This document shows positions 7,317 to 14,949 of a stretch of 64,000 nucleotides of DNA, in pieces. The notes below the pieces were generated by a model, which was not told the origin of the DNA, ran no database searches, and saw only the letters and a program-made list of their open reading frames with translations. Within the stretch, counting starts at the first letter, position 1; each line of letters opens with the position of its first letter. This DNA is from Micromonospora sp. MP36 (GTDB taxonomy: Bacteria; Actinomycetota; Actinomycetes; Mycobacteriales; Micromonosporaceae), in assembly GCF_008119785.1 (NCBI RefSeq), contig NZ_VSFA01000019.1, forward strand, positions 31,370-95,369, read 5' to 3'. Both the position numbers and the translations under genes were made by a program.

Positions 7317-7549
7317 ACTGGAACAAGTGGGTCCGGCAGATCCACCGCTGGCTGGCCATCGTCTTCACGCTGACCGTCATCGTCACCTTCGTCGCGCTGG
7401 CACAGAAGGAGCCCGTCATCTGGGTGTCCTACGTGCCGCTGCTCCCGCTCTTCCTGCTCCTGTTCACCGGCCTGTACCTGTTCGTGCTGCCGTACGCCAC
7501 CAAGTGGCGTAGGGCGCGGCGCACCGCGACGGCCCCAGCCGAAAACTGA
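7313..7549 (+). CDS. Small two-helix membrane protein (PepSY-TM-like start)
   Basis: A 78-residue protein starting at TTG with an excellent GGAGGAGG six bases before. NWNKWVRQIHRWLAIVFTLTV resembles the first helix of PepSY-associated membrane proteins (basic residues, then R-W-L and a hydrophobic helix, residues 12-30). A second helix runs from about 37 to 60, and the tail is basic (KWRRARR), predicting cytoplasmic ends. It is too short to be a complete PepSY protein. The TIGR03089 gene that follows is convergent and begins only three bases beyond the stop. Confidence 0.7.
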   Translation: MNWNKWVRQIHRWLAIVFTLTVIVTFVALAQKEPVIWVSYVPLLPLFLLLFTGLYLFVLPYATKWRRARRTATAPAEN

Positions 7550-7552
7550 TGC

Positions 7553-8305
7553 TCAGAGCACCCGGGTGATCTGCTCGGCCTCGATCCGGGCGTCCAGTTT
7601 CGACCGATCGAGGTTGGCGCAGATCACCACGGATGCGCCGGCGGCGAGCGGGGCGAGCAGCCACTTCAACGGCTGCTCGTGCTCGGCGGCGTCGACCAGC
7701 AGCCGGTCGCCGGCCCGTAGGTCGAGCTGCGCGGCGATCTCCGAGGCCAGCTGCCGCCACATGGCGTAGCTGGTGCCGTCCGGGGTGGCCGGGTCGGACG
7801 GGTGGACGGCGGTGTAGTCGGGTGGGGTGTCGGTGTGCCGGAGCACCTCCGTGGACCAGTCGAGCCAGCCGACGGACACGTCGGCCAGCGGCCCGGGCCC
7901 GGTGCCGACCAGGTAGCGGTGCACCCCGTCGGGCACGTCCTCCAGCCAGTCGTCGAGGCGTTCCGGGGTCACGAACACCGCGTCGTACGGCTGGTCGCCG
8001 CCGGGTTCGAGGACCGGCAGCCCGGCGGTGGCCCGCGGCCGGAACGACACGGCCATCCCGACCGACCAGGCGCCCATCAGCACGGCGGCGGTACGCCAGT
8101 GCGGCGGCAGCAGCACCGCCACCCGGCTGCCCGGGCCCAGCCCGCAGCCGTCCCGGAGCAGGCTCGCGGTGCGCGCCGCCCAGCCGCCGAGCTGCCGGGC
8201 GGTCAGCTCGACCCGCTCCCCGGTGGCGTCGTCGCACCAGGTCAGCAGCGGCGGCCTGCCATCGGTGAGCGGGTCGGCCGGCACGGGTGCGGTCACCAGA
8301 TCCAT
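7553..8305 (-). CDS. TIGR03089 family protein (truncated acyl-adenylate-ligase-like)
   Basis: A 250-residue actinobacterial protein resembling the N-terminal part of AMP-dependent synthetases. It has an early ligase-like segment (VELTARQLGGWAARTASLL, then GSRVAVLLPPHWRTAAVLMGAWSVG at about 58-85) but no TSGTTG-type ATP loop and no C-terminal lid, so adenylating activity is unlikely. DGTSYAMWRQLASEIAAQL near 175 stands where the P-loop would be. The length fits TIGR03089. The role is unknown; it is a single-gene unit on the minus strand. Confidence 0.75.
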   Translation of the reverse strand: MDLVTAPVPADPLTDGRPPLLTWCDDATGERVELTARQLGGWAARTASLLRDGCGLGPGSRVAVLLPPHWRTAAVLMGAWSVGMAVSFRPRATAGLPVLEPGGDQPYDAVFVTPERLDDWLEDVPDGVHRYLVGTGPGPLADVSVGWLDWSTEVLRHTDTPPDYTAVHPSDPATPDGTSYAMWRQLASEIAAQLDLRAGDRLLVDAAEHEQPLKWLLAPLAAGASVVICANLDRSKLDARIEAEQITRVL

Positions 8306-8428
8306 TGCGCGCTCCCTACTCCCGGTTCCTCACCATAGCGACCGGATCCGGCCTCGACGCGTTACCCCGCGCTCACCGGCGGCTGACTAGACTCGCCGGC
8401 ACACCGGCAGGGGAAACGAGGCCAGGGT

Positions 8429-9166
8429 ATGGGCGAGCTGTTGTCGACCGTCGCGCAGATCGTCAGCTCGTACGTCGCCCGGCTGCTCGAGCGGCGGGTG
8501 CTTGCCCGGGACGCGAGGGTCGCGGCCGACCTGATGGCGATCGTCCTCGCCCTGCAGGAGCTGTGCCTCACCGGCGATCGGATCCTCGCCCTCGCCGGCA
8601 CCATGGCCGCCGGCACCGCTCGGCCCGATGACCTGACCGAATTCGCCGCCCTGGTACGTCGGCAGTCCACACAGGTCGACGAGCTCCGGGCCCGGGTCGA
8701 GGGGTCGCGTGCCCTGCTCGCCACCGTCGAGGTGGAGTTCGCCTTCGCGCTGGCGCCGCTGCTCGATCACAAATCGGGGCTGCTCGCCCGTTGGCAGCAG
8801 CAGGCCGCCCTCAGCCAGTTCTCCACCACCACGCTGCTCTTCCTTCCCGCTGCGGGCGTCACCCGGGCGATCGCGGCGAGCCGCCCCGACCCCACCGGCA
8901 CCGACCTCGACCTCGACCGGACCGATTTCGTGCTGGTGGTGGCGGACGAGGTGCGGAGCGTACGGCGGCGAGAGGTGCGGGATGTCCGCAACCCCGGCGA
9001 CGGCGAGCGCGACCGGTTGCTCCGTGACATCGAGGAGGCCCGGGTCCGGCTCGGCGACACCCGGGAGCTCTGCCGCCGGCTGGGCGCGACGATTCAGCAG
9101 ACCGTCGGTGCCGAGGCCATGGCACAGCTGAGGCGGACGCTGGCCGGCCGGGAACAGCAGCGCTGA
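8429..9166 (+). CDS. Hypothetical helical protein
   Basis: A 245-residue protein that I do not recognise. It is mostly alpha-helical by composition, with heptad-like stretches at about 70-100 (VRRQSTQVDELRARVEGSRA) and 190-240, and an internal FSTTTLLFLPAAGVTRAIAASR segment that is hydrophobic but interrupted by Arg. There is no signal peptide or clear membrane helix. The ATG at 8429 follows GGGGAAACGAGGCC, and TAGACT at 8388-8393 could be its -10 box. It is convergent with the next gene, 13 bases away. Confidence 0.55.
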   Translation: MGELLSTVAQIVSSYVARLLERRVLARDARVAADLMAIVLALQELCLTGDRILALAGTMAAGTARPDDLTEFAALVRRQSTQVDELRARVEGSRALLATVEVEFAFALAPLLDHKSGLLARWQQQAALSQFSTTTLLFLPAAGVTRAIAASRPDPTGTDLDLDRTDFVLVVADEVRSVRRREVRDVRNPGDGERDRLLRDIEEARVRLGDTRELCRRLGATIQQTVGAEAMAQLRRTLAGREQQR

Positions 9167-9179
9167 CCGGGCCCGACGG

Positions 9180-10250
9180 CTACACCTCCGGGTCGCGGGG
9201 ATACCCGCCGTACCGGGCCAGGGCGTACGCGCCCACGCCGGTGGCCAGCAGCTCGATCGAGTCGCAGCCGAGGGCCCGGCTCAGTTCCTCCGTGTTGAAC
9301 AGGAGTCGCTGGAACAGCCCGGTGCCGGTCGCGGCGTCGGTGAGCCGGATCTCGTCGAGCCATGCGCGCCGCTCGGGAAACGAGATGCGCAGCGCGAGCA
9401 GGGCGTGCAGCGTGTCGTTCGGCGCGATCCGCAGGTCGACTCCGCACCCGCCGTCGGGGTAGAGGGAGACCTCGATCCGCGCTTCGGGCAGACCCGCGGC
9501 GATCAGCTCATGGAACCGGCGCGGCGACACGGGAACCCACCGCCGCCAGGTGGCGAGGAACTCCTCGTCGGCCCGTGCCGCCGTCAGCGCCGGCTCCAGC
9601 GCCGTCAGGTCGGCGACCGTCAGGTCGGCGATCTCGGCCTGGGCGTCACGTGCCGTGGGCTCGGCCGGGAGGAGCAGCCGCACCCGGCTCGCCTCCTCCA
9701 CCAGTCCGTCCCATTCCCGGTCCGGCCGGAACCGACCGAGGCAGAAGTCGTCGCCGAGGCGGGACGAGAGGTGCCGCCACCACGCGGCGGCGCGTACCGG
9801 CCTCAGCCCGAAGCGCATGGCGCCCACGATGATGCAGCGTTGCAGCAGAAGCGTGGCGCTGAGGCCGCTCACGTCGACCGTCGGCTGGTCGATGGCGCGC
9901 GCCGAACCGACGCCGTTCCGTTCCATCTCGGTGTACGCGACGAGCGGCGGCATGTCCTCGATCCGCACCGGGATCGCACTGTCGAGCTGGGAGTCGGGGT
10001 CGACCGGCCGCCACACGACGTCGTCGTTCAGGACGATCAGCGGTTGCAGCCCGTCGTCGTGCCGCACCACAAGCTCCAGGGCGGGTTCTCCGCGGGGCGA
10101 GAAGATGCGGCGCACCCGGAGCACCGCGTCGGGGTGTAGCCGCAGCCCGTCGTCGATCGCCGGCACAGCCACGTGCAGCTCGCTGCCGGATGTCTGGATC
10201 TCGAGTGCCGGGAGGGTGGCCAACTCCCGAACAAGTTCACCTCTGTCCAT
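9180..10250 (-). CDS. Unknown protein with a C-terminal GNAT-like segment
   Basis: A 356-residue protein of unknown function. Residues 1-240 show no motif I recognise: a mixed alpha/beta region with VAVPAIDDGLRLHPDAVLRVRRIFSPRG near the start. The C-terminal 100 residues look like the second half of a GNAT fold: GTGLFQRLLFNTEELSRALGC (helix after the acetyl-CoA loop) followed by ELLATGVGAYALARYGGYP, which matches the GVGAYAYARYGF-like ending of many acetyltransferases. The pyrophosphate-loop glycines are poor, so activity is uncertain. Confidence 0.5.
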   Translation of the reverse strand: MDRGELVRELATLPALEIQTSGSELHVAVPAIDDGLRLHPDAVLRVRRIFSPRGEPALELVVRHDDGLQPLIVLNDDVVWRPVDPDSQLDSAIPVRIEDMPPLVAYTEMERNGVGSARAIDQPTVDVSGLSATLLLQRCIIVGAMRFGLRPVRAAAWWRHLSSRLGDDFCLGRFRPDREWDGLVEEASRVRLLLPAEPTARDAQAEIADLTVADLTALEPALTAARADEEFLATWRRWVPVSPRRFHELIAAGLPEARIEVSLYPDGGCGVDLRIAPNDTLHALLALRISFPERRAWLDEIRLTDAATGTGLFQRLLFNTEELSRALGCDSIELLATGVGAYALARYGGYPRDPEV

Positions 10251-10352
10251 GGGCCACTGTATCGGGCACCTCGGCCGGGTGGCTGCCCCGTCGTCTCAGA
10301 CTCGACCCGCTGACGCGACCGGGGGCGCGCCGGGAATCGTCAACAGTCACCG

Positions 10353-10925
10353 TCAGCGGGTGAACCGGTCCACCAGGATCGCCAGCCGCCGCTCGTGGTC
10401 CGTATGCCGGAGCCGGCCGTTGCGCATGAGCGTGACGAGGCCGTGCAGCCCGCTCCAGAAGGTCTCGGTGAACGTCTCCAGGTCGTCGCCGCCGGCGACC
10501 GGCCGCAGGGTCTCGGCCAGCTCGGCGAAGGCCCGGGCCAGCTCGACCGGCGCGTCCTTACTGGCGAAGGACAGGTCGACGGGGAGGTTGAATATCGCGT
10601 CGTAGAGCGCGGGCCGGCGCTCGGCGAACGCGACGTACGCCCTGGCGATGCCGGCCACCGCCTGCCGCGGGTCGGTCGCGGCGGCCCGGGCGGCGGCGAG
10701 TTCGGCGGCCAGCTCACCGCAGCCTTCCACGGCGACCGCCGCCATGATGGCGCCCTTGCCCTTGAAGTGGCTGTAGAGGACGGGCTGGCTGTACTCGATC
10801 TCGGCGGCGAGCCGGCGGGTGGTGACGGCGTCCCAGCCCTCCGACTCGGCCAGATCCCGGGCTGCGGCGACGATCGCCCGTTCCCGTTCCGCCCGCTCCC
10901 GCTCCCGGCGGGCCTGAATCGACAT
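10353..10925 (-). CDS. TetR/AcrR family regulator
   Basis: A 190-residue regulator with the standard N-terminal HTH at about residues 12-58: AIVAAARDLAESEGWDAVTT, then RRLAAEIEYSQPVLYSHFKGK. The C-terminal ligand domain is of the TetR_C_33/WHG-like size. The ATG at 10925 is chosen because the residues preceding MSIQARRERERAER would be encoded inside the operator. It is divergent from a DUF4267/cupin gene pair, with two CTAGC palindromes in the 88-bp gap. Autorepression and repression of the pair are therefore likely. The ligand is unknown. Confidence 0.85.
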   Translation of the reverse strand: MSIQARRERERAERERAIVAAARDLAESEGWDAVTTRRLAAEIEYSQPVLYSHFKGKGAIMAAVAVEGCGELAAELAAARAAATDPRQAVAGIARAYVAFAERRPALYDAIFNLPVDLSFASKDAPVELARAFAELAETLRPVAGGDDLETFTETFWSGLHGLVTLMRNGRLRHTDHERRLAILVDRFTR

Positions 10926-10935
10926 GCTCGCCAGT

Positions 10936-10998
10936 CTAGCACCGCTAGCCAATCTGCCGCCGCTCTGCTAGCTTCGCTCTCAGACCTAGCAGTGCTAG
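10936..10998. promoter_or_regulatory. Twin TetR operator candidates
   Basis: CTAGCACCGCTAG at 10936-10948 and CTAGCAGTGCTAG at 10986-10998 are dyads of the same sequence with 5- and 6-bp arms, 50 bp apart centre to centre. A half site GCTAGC lies between them (about 10967). One abuts the tetR start and the other lies 15 bases before the DUF4267 ATG, so one repressor could cover both promoters. Confidence 0.65.
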
Positions 10999-11013
10999 AA
11001 CTTGGAGTCGAAC

Positions 11014-11385
11014 ATGCTTACCCCCGTCGCCTACGGGCTCGCCGTCGTCCTCAGCCTCTTCTGCGTCTTCATCGGCGCCCGGTTCCTGCTGGCGCCCCAC
11101 GCCTCGGCCGCCGGCTACGGCGTGCCGGCCGCGCCGGACGGCGACCCCGCCTACCTCACGATCAAGGGCCTGCGCGACCTCAGCTACGGCCTCCTCGGCC
11201 TCGCCCTGATCGCCTTCACCAGCGCCCATGCGGTCGCCTGGTTCATGCTGATCGTCGCGCTCAACCCGTTGGGGGACACGCTGATCGTGCTGCGGCACGG
11301 CGGCCCGAAGGCCGTCGCCTTCGGCATCCACTTCGCCACGGCCGTGGTCGTCCTCCTCGACGCCGCCCTGCTGTTCGCCCTGTAG
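11014..11385 (+). CDS. DUF4267 membrane protein
   Basis: A 123-residue integral membrane protein with four predicted helices (about residues 3-24, 48-68, 69-85 and 99-122). It has the DUF4267 pattern, including GARFLLAP, a Y-L-T-I-K-G-L-R-D loop after helix 1 and LRHGGPKAVAFGIH before the last helix. The ATG at 11014 follows TTGGAG and is the first start after the operator at 10998. It is the first gene of a two-gene unit with a cupin, under a divergent TetR. The function of the family is unknown. Confidence 0.8.
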   Translation: MLTPVAYGLAVVLSLFCVFIGARFLLAPHASAAGYGVPAAPDGDPAYLTIKGLRDLSYGLLGLALIAFTSAHAVAWFMLIVALNPLGDTLIVLRHGGPKAVAFGIHFATAVVVLLDAALLFAL

Positions 11386-11407
11386 CCACCCGCGAAGGAG
11401 CCGTCAG

Positions 11408-11902
11408 ATGTCCCTGATCACGCCCGACTTCACCGAGTCCGTCATCGTCCGCGCGGCCGACGCCGAGGTGGTGGGCCGCGCACCGACCACCGTGCGGCTG
11501 CTCGCCGACAGCAGCGCCACCGGTGGTGCCCTCTCCACCCAGCGGGTCACCCTGACCGACGGCGCGGACGGCGCCCGGCCGCACCACCACGCCAACTCCG
11601 CCGAGCTGTTCTACCTGCTGGACGGCACCGCGCAACTGCTCTCCGGCGAGCAGGTCGTCACCGCCGAACGCGGCGACCTGGTGATCGTGCCGCCCGGCCT
11701 GGCGCACGCTTTCGCCGCCGCCCCGGGCGAGAACGCCGACATCCTCATCGTCATCACGCCCGGCGTCGAGCGGTTCGAGTACTTCCGGCACCTGGAGCGC
11801 ATCGCGTACGGGAAGGTGCCGCCGCAGAGCCTGCTGGAGGTGCAGGAGCTGTACGACACGTACTTCCGCGACAGCGCCGCCTGGGACGCCGCCCGCCGCT
11901 GA
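11408..11902 (+). CDS. Cupin-domain protein
   Basis: A 164-residue single-domain cupin. Motif 1 is PHHHANSAELFYLLDG (about 59-74), with His ligands and the Glu; motif 2 is GDLVIVPPGLAHAFA (about 92-106), with the final metal His. Metal binding is therefore likely. The C-terminal helix region (YFRHLERIAYGKVP) is typical of small quercetinase-like or sensor cupins. GAAGGAG lies eight bases before the ATG. It starts 22 bases after the DUF4267 stop and is probably co-transcribed under TetR control. The substrate is unknown. Confidence 0.8.
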   Translation: MSLITPDFTESVIVRAADAEVVGRAPTTVRLLADSSATGGALSTQRVTLTDGADGARPHHHANSAELFYLLDGTAQLLSGEQVVTAERGDLVIVPPGLAHAFAAAPGENADILIVITPGVERFEYFRHLERIAYGKVPPQSLLEVQELYDTYFRDSAAWDAARR

Positions 11903-11926
11903 TCCCCGGTCCCGAACCGCCAGGGC

Positions 11927-12841
11927 TCACCGTCCGGGCAGTTCGGGACCGCCGTCGAGCAGCGGAGCCAGCAGGTCGCCCTGCTGCTCCACCCGCTTGA
12001 GCACCTCGCCCGCCGTGTACGGCTTGGTCGACGGTCGCTTGCCCGCCGCGCCCGCCTCGACCTCGTCCCAGGTCAGCGGGGTGGACACCGACGGCACCGC
12101 CTGGGCGCGCAGCGAGTACGGCGCCACCGTCGTCTTGGCCGCGTTGTTCTGACTCCAGTCGATAAACACCTTGCCGGGGCGCAGGTTCTTCGCCATCTTC
12201 GACACGATCAGCTTCGGGTGCGCCCGCTCCAACTCCTGGGCGATCCGCTTGGCGTAACCCGAGACGAAATCAGAGTCCTGGGTGCCGGCGATCGGGCAGC
12301 ACAGCTGCATGCCCTTCTTCCCCGAGGTCTTCGGATAGCTCTCGATGCCGTCGGAGGCGAGCCGGTCGCGCATCAGCAGCGCCACCTGGCAGCACTGCTT
12401 CAGCGCGGCCGGGGCGCCCGGGTCCAGGTCGACCACCATCATGTCCGGGTGCTCGCCGATCTTCCACTGTGGCGTGTGCAGCTCCAGGGCGGCCAGGTTG
12501 GCCAGCCAGACCAGGGTGGGCAGGTCGTCGCAGACGACGTAGTCGATGGTCTCCCGCCCCTTGCTCGACCCGGGGGCGGGCAGGTTCTCGGTGCGTACCC
12601 ATTCCGGCGTCGCCGCGGGCTGGTTCTTCTCGAAGAACGAGCCGCCCTCGACCCCGTTCGGGTAGCGGATCCGGGTCAGCGCCCGGTCCTGCAGGTGCGG
12701 CAGCAGCACCGGGGCGATCCGGGTGTAGTAGTCGATCACCTCGCCCTTGGTGAAGCCGGCCTTCGGGTAGAGGATCTTGTCCAGGTTGGACAGGTCCAGC
12801 GAGCGTCCCTCGACGTCCACCTTCAACCGGTCAGCTGGCAT
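11927..12841 (-). CDS. ligD: LigD-type primase-polymerase (NHEJ)
   Basis: The 304-residue polymerase module of bacterial non-homologous end joining, here as a separate gene. It fills and extends DNA ends with ribo- or deoxynucleotides during Ku-dependent repair. Visible motifs are VVDLDPG (metal-binding Asp pair, about 141-147), TSGKKGMQLCCP (about 170-181, the S-G-x-K-G-x-H/Q-like strand) and FIDWSQN (about 226-232, third Asp). Its start overlaps the 3' end of the upstream ligase gene by 11 bases, so the two are translationally coupled. Ku is divergent just beyond the ligase. Confidence 0.9.
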   Translation of the reverse strand: MPADRLKVDVEGRSLDLSNLDKILYPKAGFTKGEVIDYYTRIAPVLLPHLQDRALTRIRYPNGVEGGSFFEKNQPAATPEWVRTENLPAPGSSKGRETIDYVVCDDLPTLVWLANLAALELHTPQWKIGEHPDMMVVDLDPGAPAALKQCCQVALLMRDRLASDGIESYPKTSGKKGMQLCCPIAGTQDSDFVSGYAKRIAQELERAHPKLIVSKMAKNLRPGKVFIDWSQNNAAKTTVAPYSLRAQAVPSVSTPLTWDEVEAGAAGKRPSTKPYTAGEVLKRVEQQGDLLAPLLDGGPELPGR

Positions 12842-13793
12842 CGTCGACCTCCTCGGGCGGCTTGTCGGGCCGCAGGCGCAGGATCCGGGGGAAGCGCAGC
12901 CGCCCGTCCGGCGTGCGCTGGCCGTACTTGACCTCGACCACCACCTGCGGGGTTACCCAGATCGCGCCGCGGGCATCCTCGCGCGGCACGTCCCCGGCGA
13001 ACGGCGACCCGGCGGTGCGCAGCGGCTCCAACTCGCGCAGCAGCTCCCGTTCGAGGGCCGAGCCGATCCCGCCGCCGACCCGGCCCCGGAAGGTGAGCTG
13101 CCCGTCGGGCCGCGGCACCCCGACCAGCAACCCGCCGATCTTGCGCGCGCCGGGCCGCCAGCCGCCGACCACGAAGTCGCCGGTCACCTCCAGCTTGACC
13201 TTCACCCAGTCGGGCGAACGCATCCCGGGCCGGTAGACCGCGTCGACCCGCTTGGCCATCACCCCTTCGAGCCCGTGCTCGCCGGCCGCCTCGTAGGTGG
13301 CCGGGCCGTCGGCGAAGGCGGGCGGCACCGCCCACCGGGCGGCGCCGAGCCCGAGCGACTCCAGCGCCGCCCGCCGCTCCCGGTAGGGGCGGCCGGTCAG
13401 GTCGTCGCCGCGCAGCCGCAGCACGTCGAAGATCATGTACGTCACGGGCATGGTGGCCGCCAGCCGGGCCGCCTTGGCCGGGTTCCGCACGTGCATCCGC
13501 TCGGCCAGCGCGGTGAACGACGGCTGCCCGAGCTCGTTGAAGAGGACCACCTCGCCGTCCAGCAGCGCGTCGTCGACCTGCTCGGCGAGCGTGATCAATT
13601 CCGGGTACGCGGTGGTGATCTCGACGCCGGAGCGCGCGTACATGTGCTGGTCGCCGTGGGAGATGTCGGCGAGCGCGCGGACCCCGTCCCACTTGAACTC
13701 GTACGCCCAGCCGGCACCGGCCGGGAGATGCCCGGTCATCGCGAGCATCGGCTTCAACGGCGCGCCGGGCACCCGATCACTGTAGTTGCGCAC
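12831..13793 (-). CDS. ATP-dependent DNA ligase (NHEJ, LigC/LigD ligase-domain type)
   Basis: A 320-residue ATP-dependent DNA ligase that seals nicks and breaks. The nucleotidyl-transferase motif I is EFKWDGVRA with the adenylated Lys34. LLDGEVVLF (motif III), LEGVMAKR (motif IV) and DWVKVKL (motif V) follow. A C-terminal OB-fold ends with RFPRILRLRPDKP. The start is GTG at 13793. It is the first gene of the ligase/polymerase unit, divergent from ku with a 64-bp shared promoter region, so all three NHEJ genes are together. The split arrangement replaces the single multidomain LigD of mycobacteria. Confidence 0.9.
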   Translation of the reverse strand: MRNYSDRVPGAPLKPMLAMTGHLPAGAGWAYEFKWDGVRALADISHGDQHMYARSGVEITTAYPELITLAEQVDDALLDGEVVLFNELGQPSFTALAERMHVRNPAKAARLAATMPVTYMIFDVLRLRGDDLTGRPYRERRAALESLGLGAARWAVPPAFADGPATYEAAGEHGLEGVMAKRVDAVYRPGMRSPDWVKVKLEVTGDFVVGGWRPGARKIGGLLVGVPRPDGQLTFRGRVGGGIGSALERELLRELEPLRTAGSPFAGDVPREDARGAIWVTPQVVVEVKYGQRTPDGRLRFPRILRLRPDKPPEEVDDAS

Positions 13794-13857
13794 GGAAGAG
13801 CGTGCGTGCCGTTCGATCGTTTGCGATTCTGATCAGAACCAGGGAGAGGAGCGCGGA

Positions 13858-14889
13858 ATGCGGGCCATCTGGAAAGGAGCGGTCTCGTTCGGCCTGGTGT
13901 CGATCGGAGTGCGGGTCTACTCGGCCACCGAGGAGAAGGACATCCGCTTCCACCAGGTGCACCGGGACGACGGCGGCCGCATCCGCTACAAGCGCACCTG
14001 CCAGGTGTGCGGCGAGGAGGTCACCTACGACGACATCGCCAAGGGGTACGACATCGGCGGCGGCGAGATGGTCATCCTCACCGACGAGGACTTCGCCGAC
14101 CTGCCGTTGACCACCTCGCACGCGATCGACGTGCTGGAGTTCGTCCCCGCCGAGCAGGTCGACCCGATCCTCTACAACAAGGCGTACTTCCTCGAGCCGG
14201 AGGGCTCGGCCACCAAGCCGTACGTGCTGCTGCGCGACGCGCTGACCGACTCGGAGCGGGTGGCGATCGTCAAGGTCGCCCTGCGCCAGCGGGAGCAGCT
14301 CGCCACCCTCCGGGTACGCGAGGGCGTGCTGCTGCTCAACACGATGCTCTGGCCGGACGAGGTGCGTACCCCCGACTTCGGGTTCCTGGACGAGGACCTG
14401 AAGGTCCGTCCCCCCGAGCTGGCCATGGCCAGCTCGCTGATCGACTCGATGGCCGGCGACTTCGAGCCGGACGCCTTCACCGACGACTACCGGGCGGCGC
14501 TGCAGGAGGTGATCGACGCCAAGATCGAGGGCCGCGAGGTGGTCCAGCCGGAGGAGGAAGAGGCCGCGCCGGCCGCCGCGGTGGACCTGATGGCCGCCCT
14601 GAAGGCGTCGGTCGAGCGGGCCCGGGCCGCCCGGGGTGAGGCCCCGGCTGGCGGCGGAGCCGAGCCGACCCCGATCACGTCGGCCCGTTCGGCGCAGCAG
14701 GCCGCCAAGGCGGCGAAGACGGCGAAGGCGCCGGCCAAGAAGGCGGCCGCGAAGAAGGCACCGGCGAAGAAGGCCGCCGCTAAGAAGGCCGAGCCGGCGA
14801 AGAAGGCGGCGGCCAAGAAGACCGCGGAGAAGAAGGCGGCGCCGGCCAAGAAGGCCGCCAAGAAGGCGGCCCCCCGGAAGACCGCCTGA
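13858..14889 (+). CDS. ku: Ku DNA end-binding protein
   Basis: The bacterial Ku homodimer ring that binds double-strand ends and recruits the polymerase and ligase encoded divergently. It has 343 residues: MRAIWKGAVSFGLVSIGVRV at the N-terminus is the family signature, and the bridge region includes YKRTCQVCGEEV, YDDIAKGYDI and LRVREGVLLLNTMLWPDEVR. After about residue 255 comes a long extension rich in Ala-Lys-Lys repeats, as in mycobacterial and streptomycete Ku, which helps hold or thread DNA. The ATG at 13858 has GGGAGAGGAGCG before it. It ends in a strong convergent terminator hairpin. Confidence 0.93.
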   Translation: MRAIWKGAVSFGLVSIGVRVYSATEEKDIRFHQVHRDDGGRIRYKRTCQVCGEEVTYDDIAKGYDIGGGEMVILTDEDFADLPLTTSHAIDVLEFVPAEQVDPILYNKAYFLEPEGSATKPYVLLRDALTDSERVAIVKVALRQREQLATLRVREGVLLLNTMLWPDEVRTPDFGFLDEDLKVRPPELAMASSLIDSMAGDFEPDAFTDDYRAALQEVIDAKIEGREVVQPEEEEAAPAAAVDLMAALKASVERARAARGEAPAGGGAEPTPITSARSAQQAAKAAKTAKAPAKKAAAKKAPAKKAAAKKAEPAKKAAAKKTAEKKAAPAKKAAKKAAPRKTA

Positions 14890-14896
14890 CGGCGAA

Positions 14897-14935
14897 CGGG
14901 GTTGACGAGCCGCTGGCCGCGGCCCGTCAACCCCG
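14897..14935. terminator. Bidirectional hairpin between ku and the metalloprotease gene
   Basis: Perfect 11-bp arms CGGGGTTGACG (14897-14907) and CGTCAACCCCG (14925-14935), 17-nt loop. It starts eight bases after the ku stop and ends 15 bases before the stop of the convergent gene, so it can serve both. Confidence 0.75.
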
Positions 14936-14949
14936 ACACCGAGGCCTGG

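Noticed and set aside
14705..14886. AAG/GCC-rich repeats at the ku 3' end as a separate repeat element
   Set aside because: They encode the lysine/alanine tail typical of actinobacterial Ku and are in frame.
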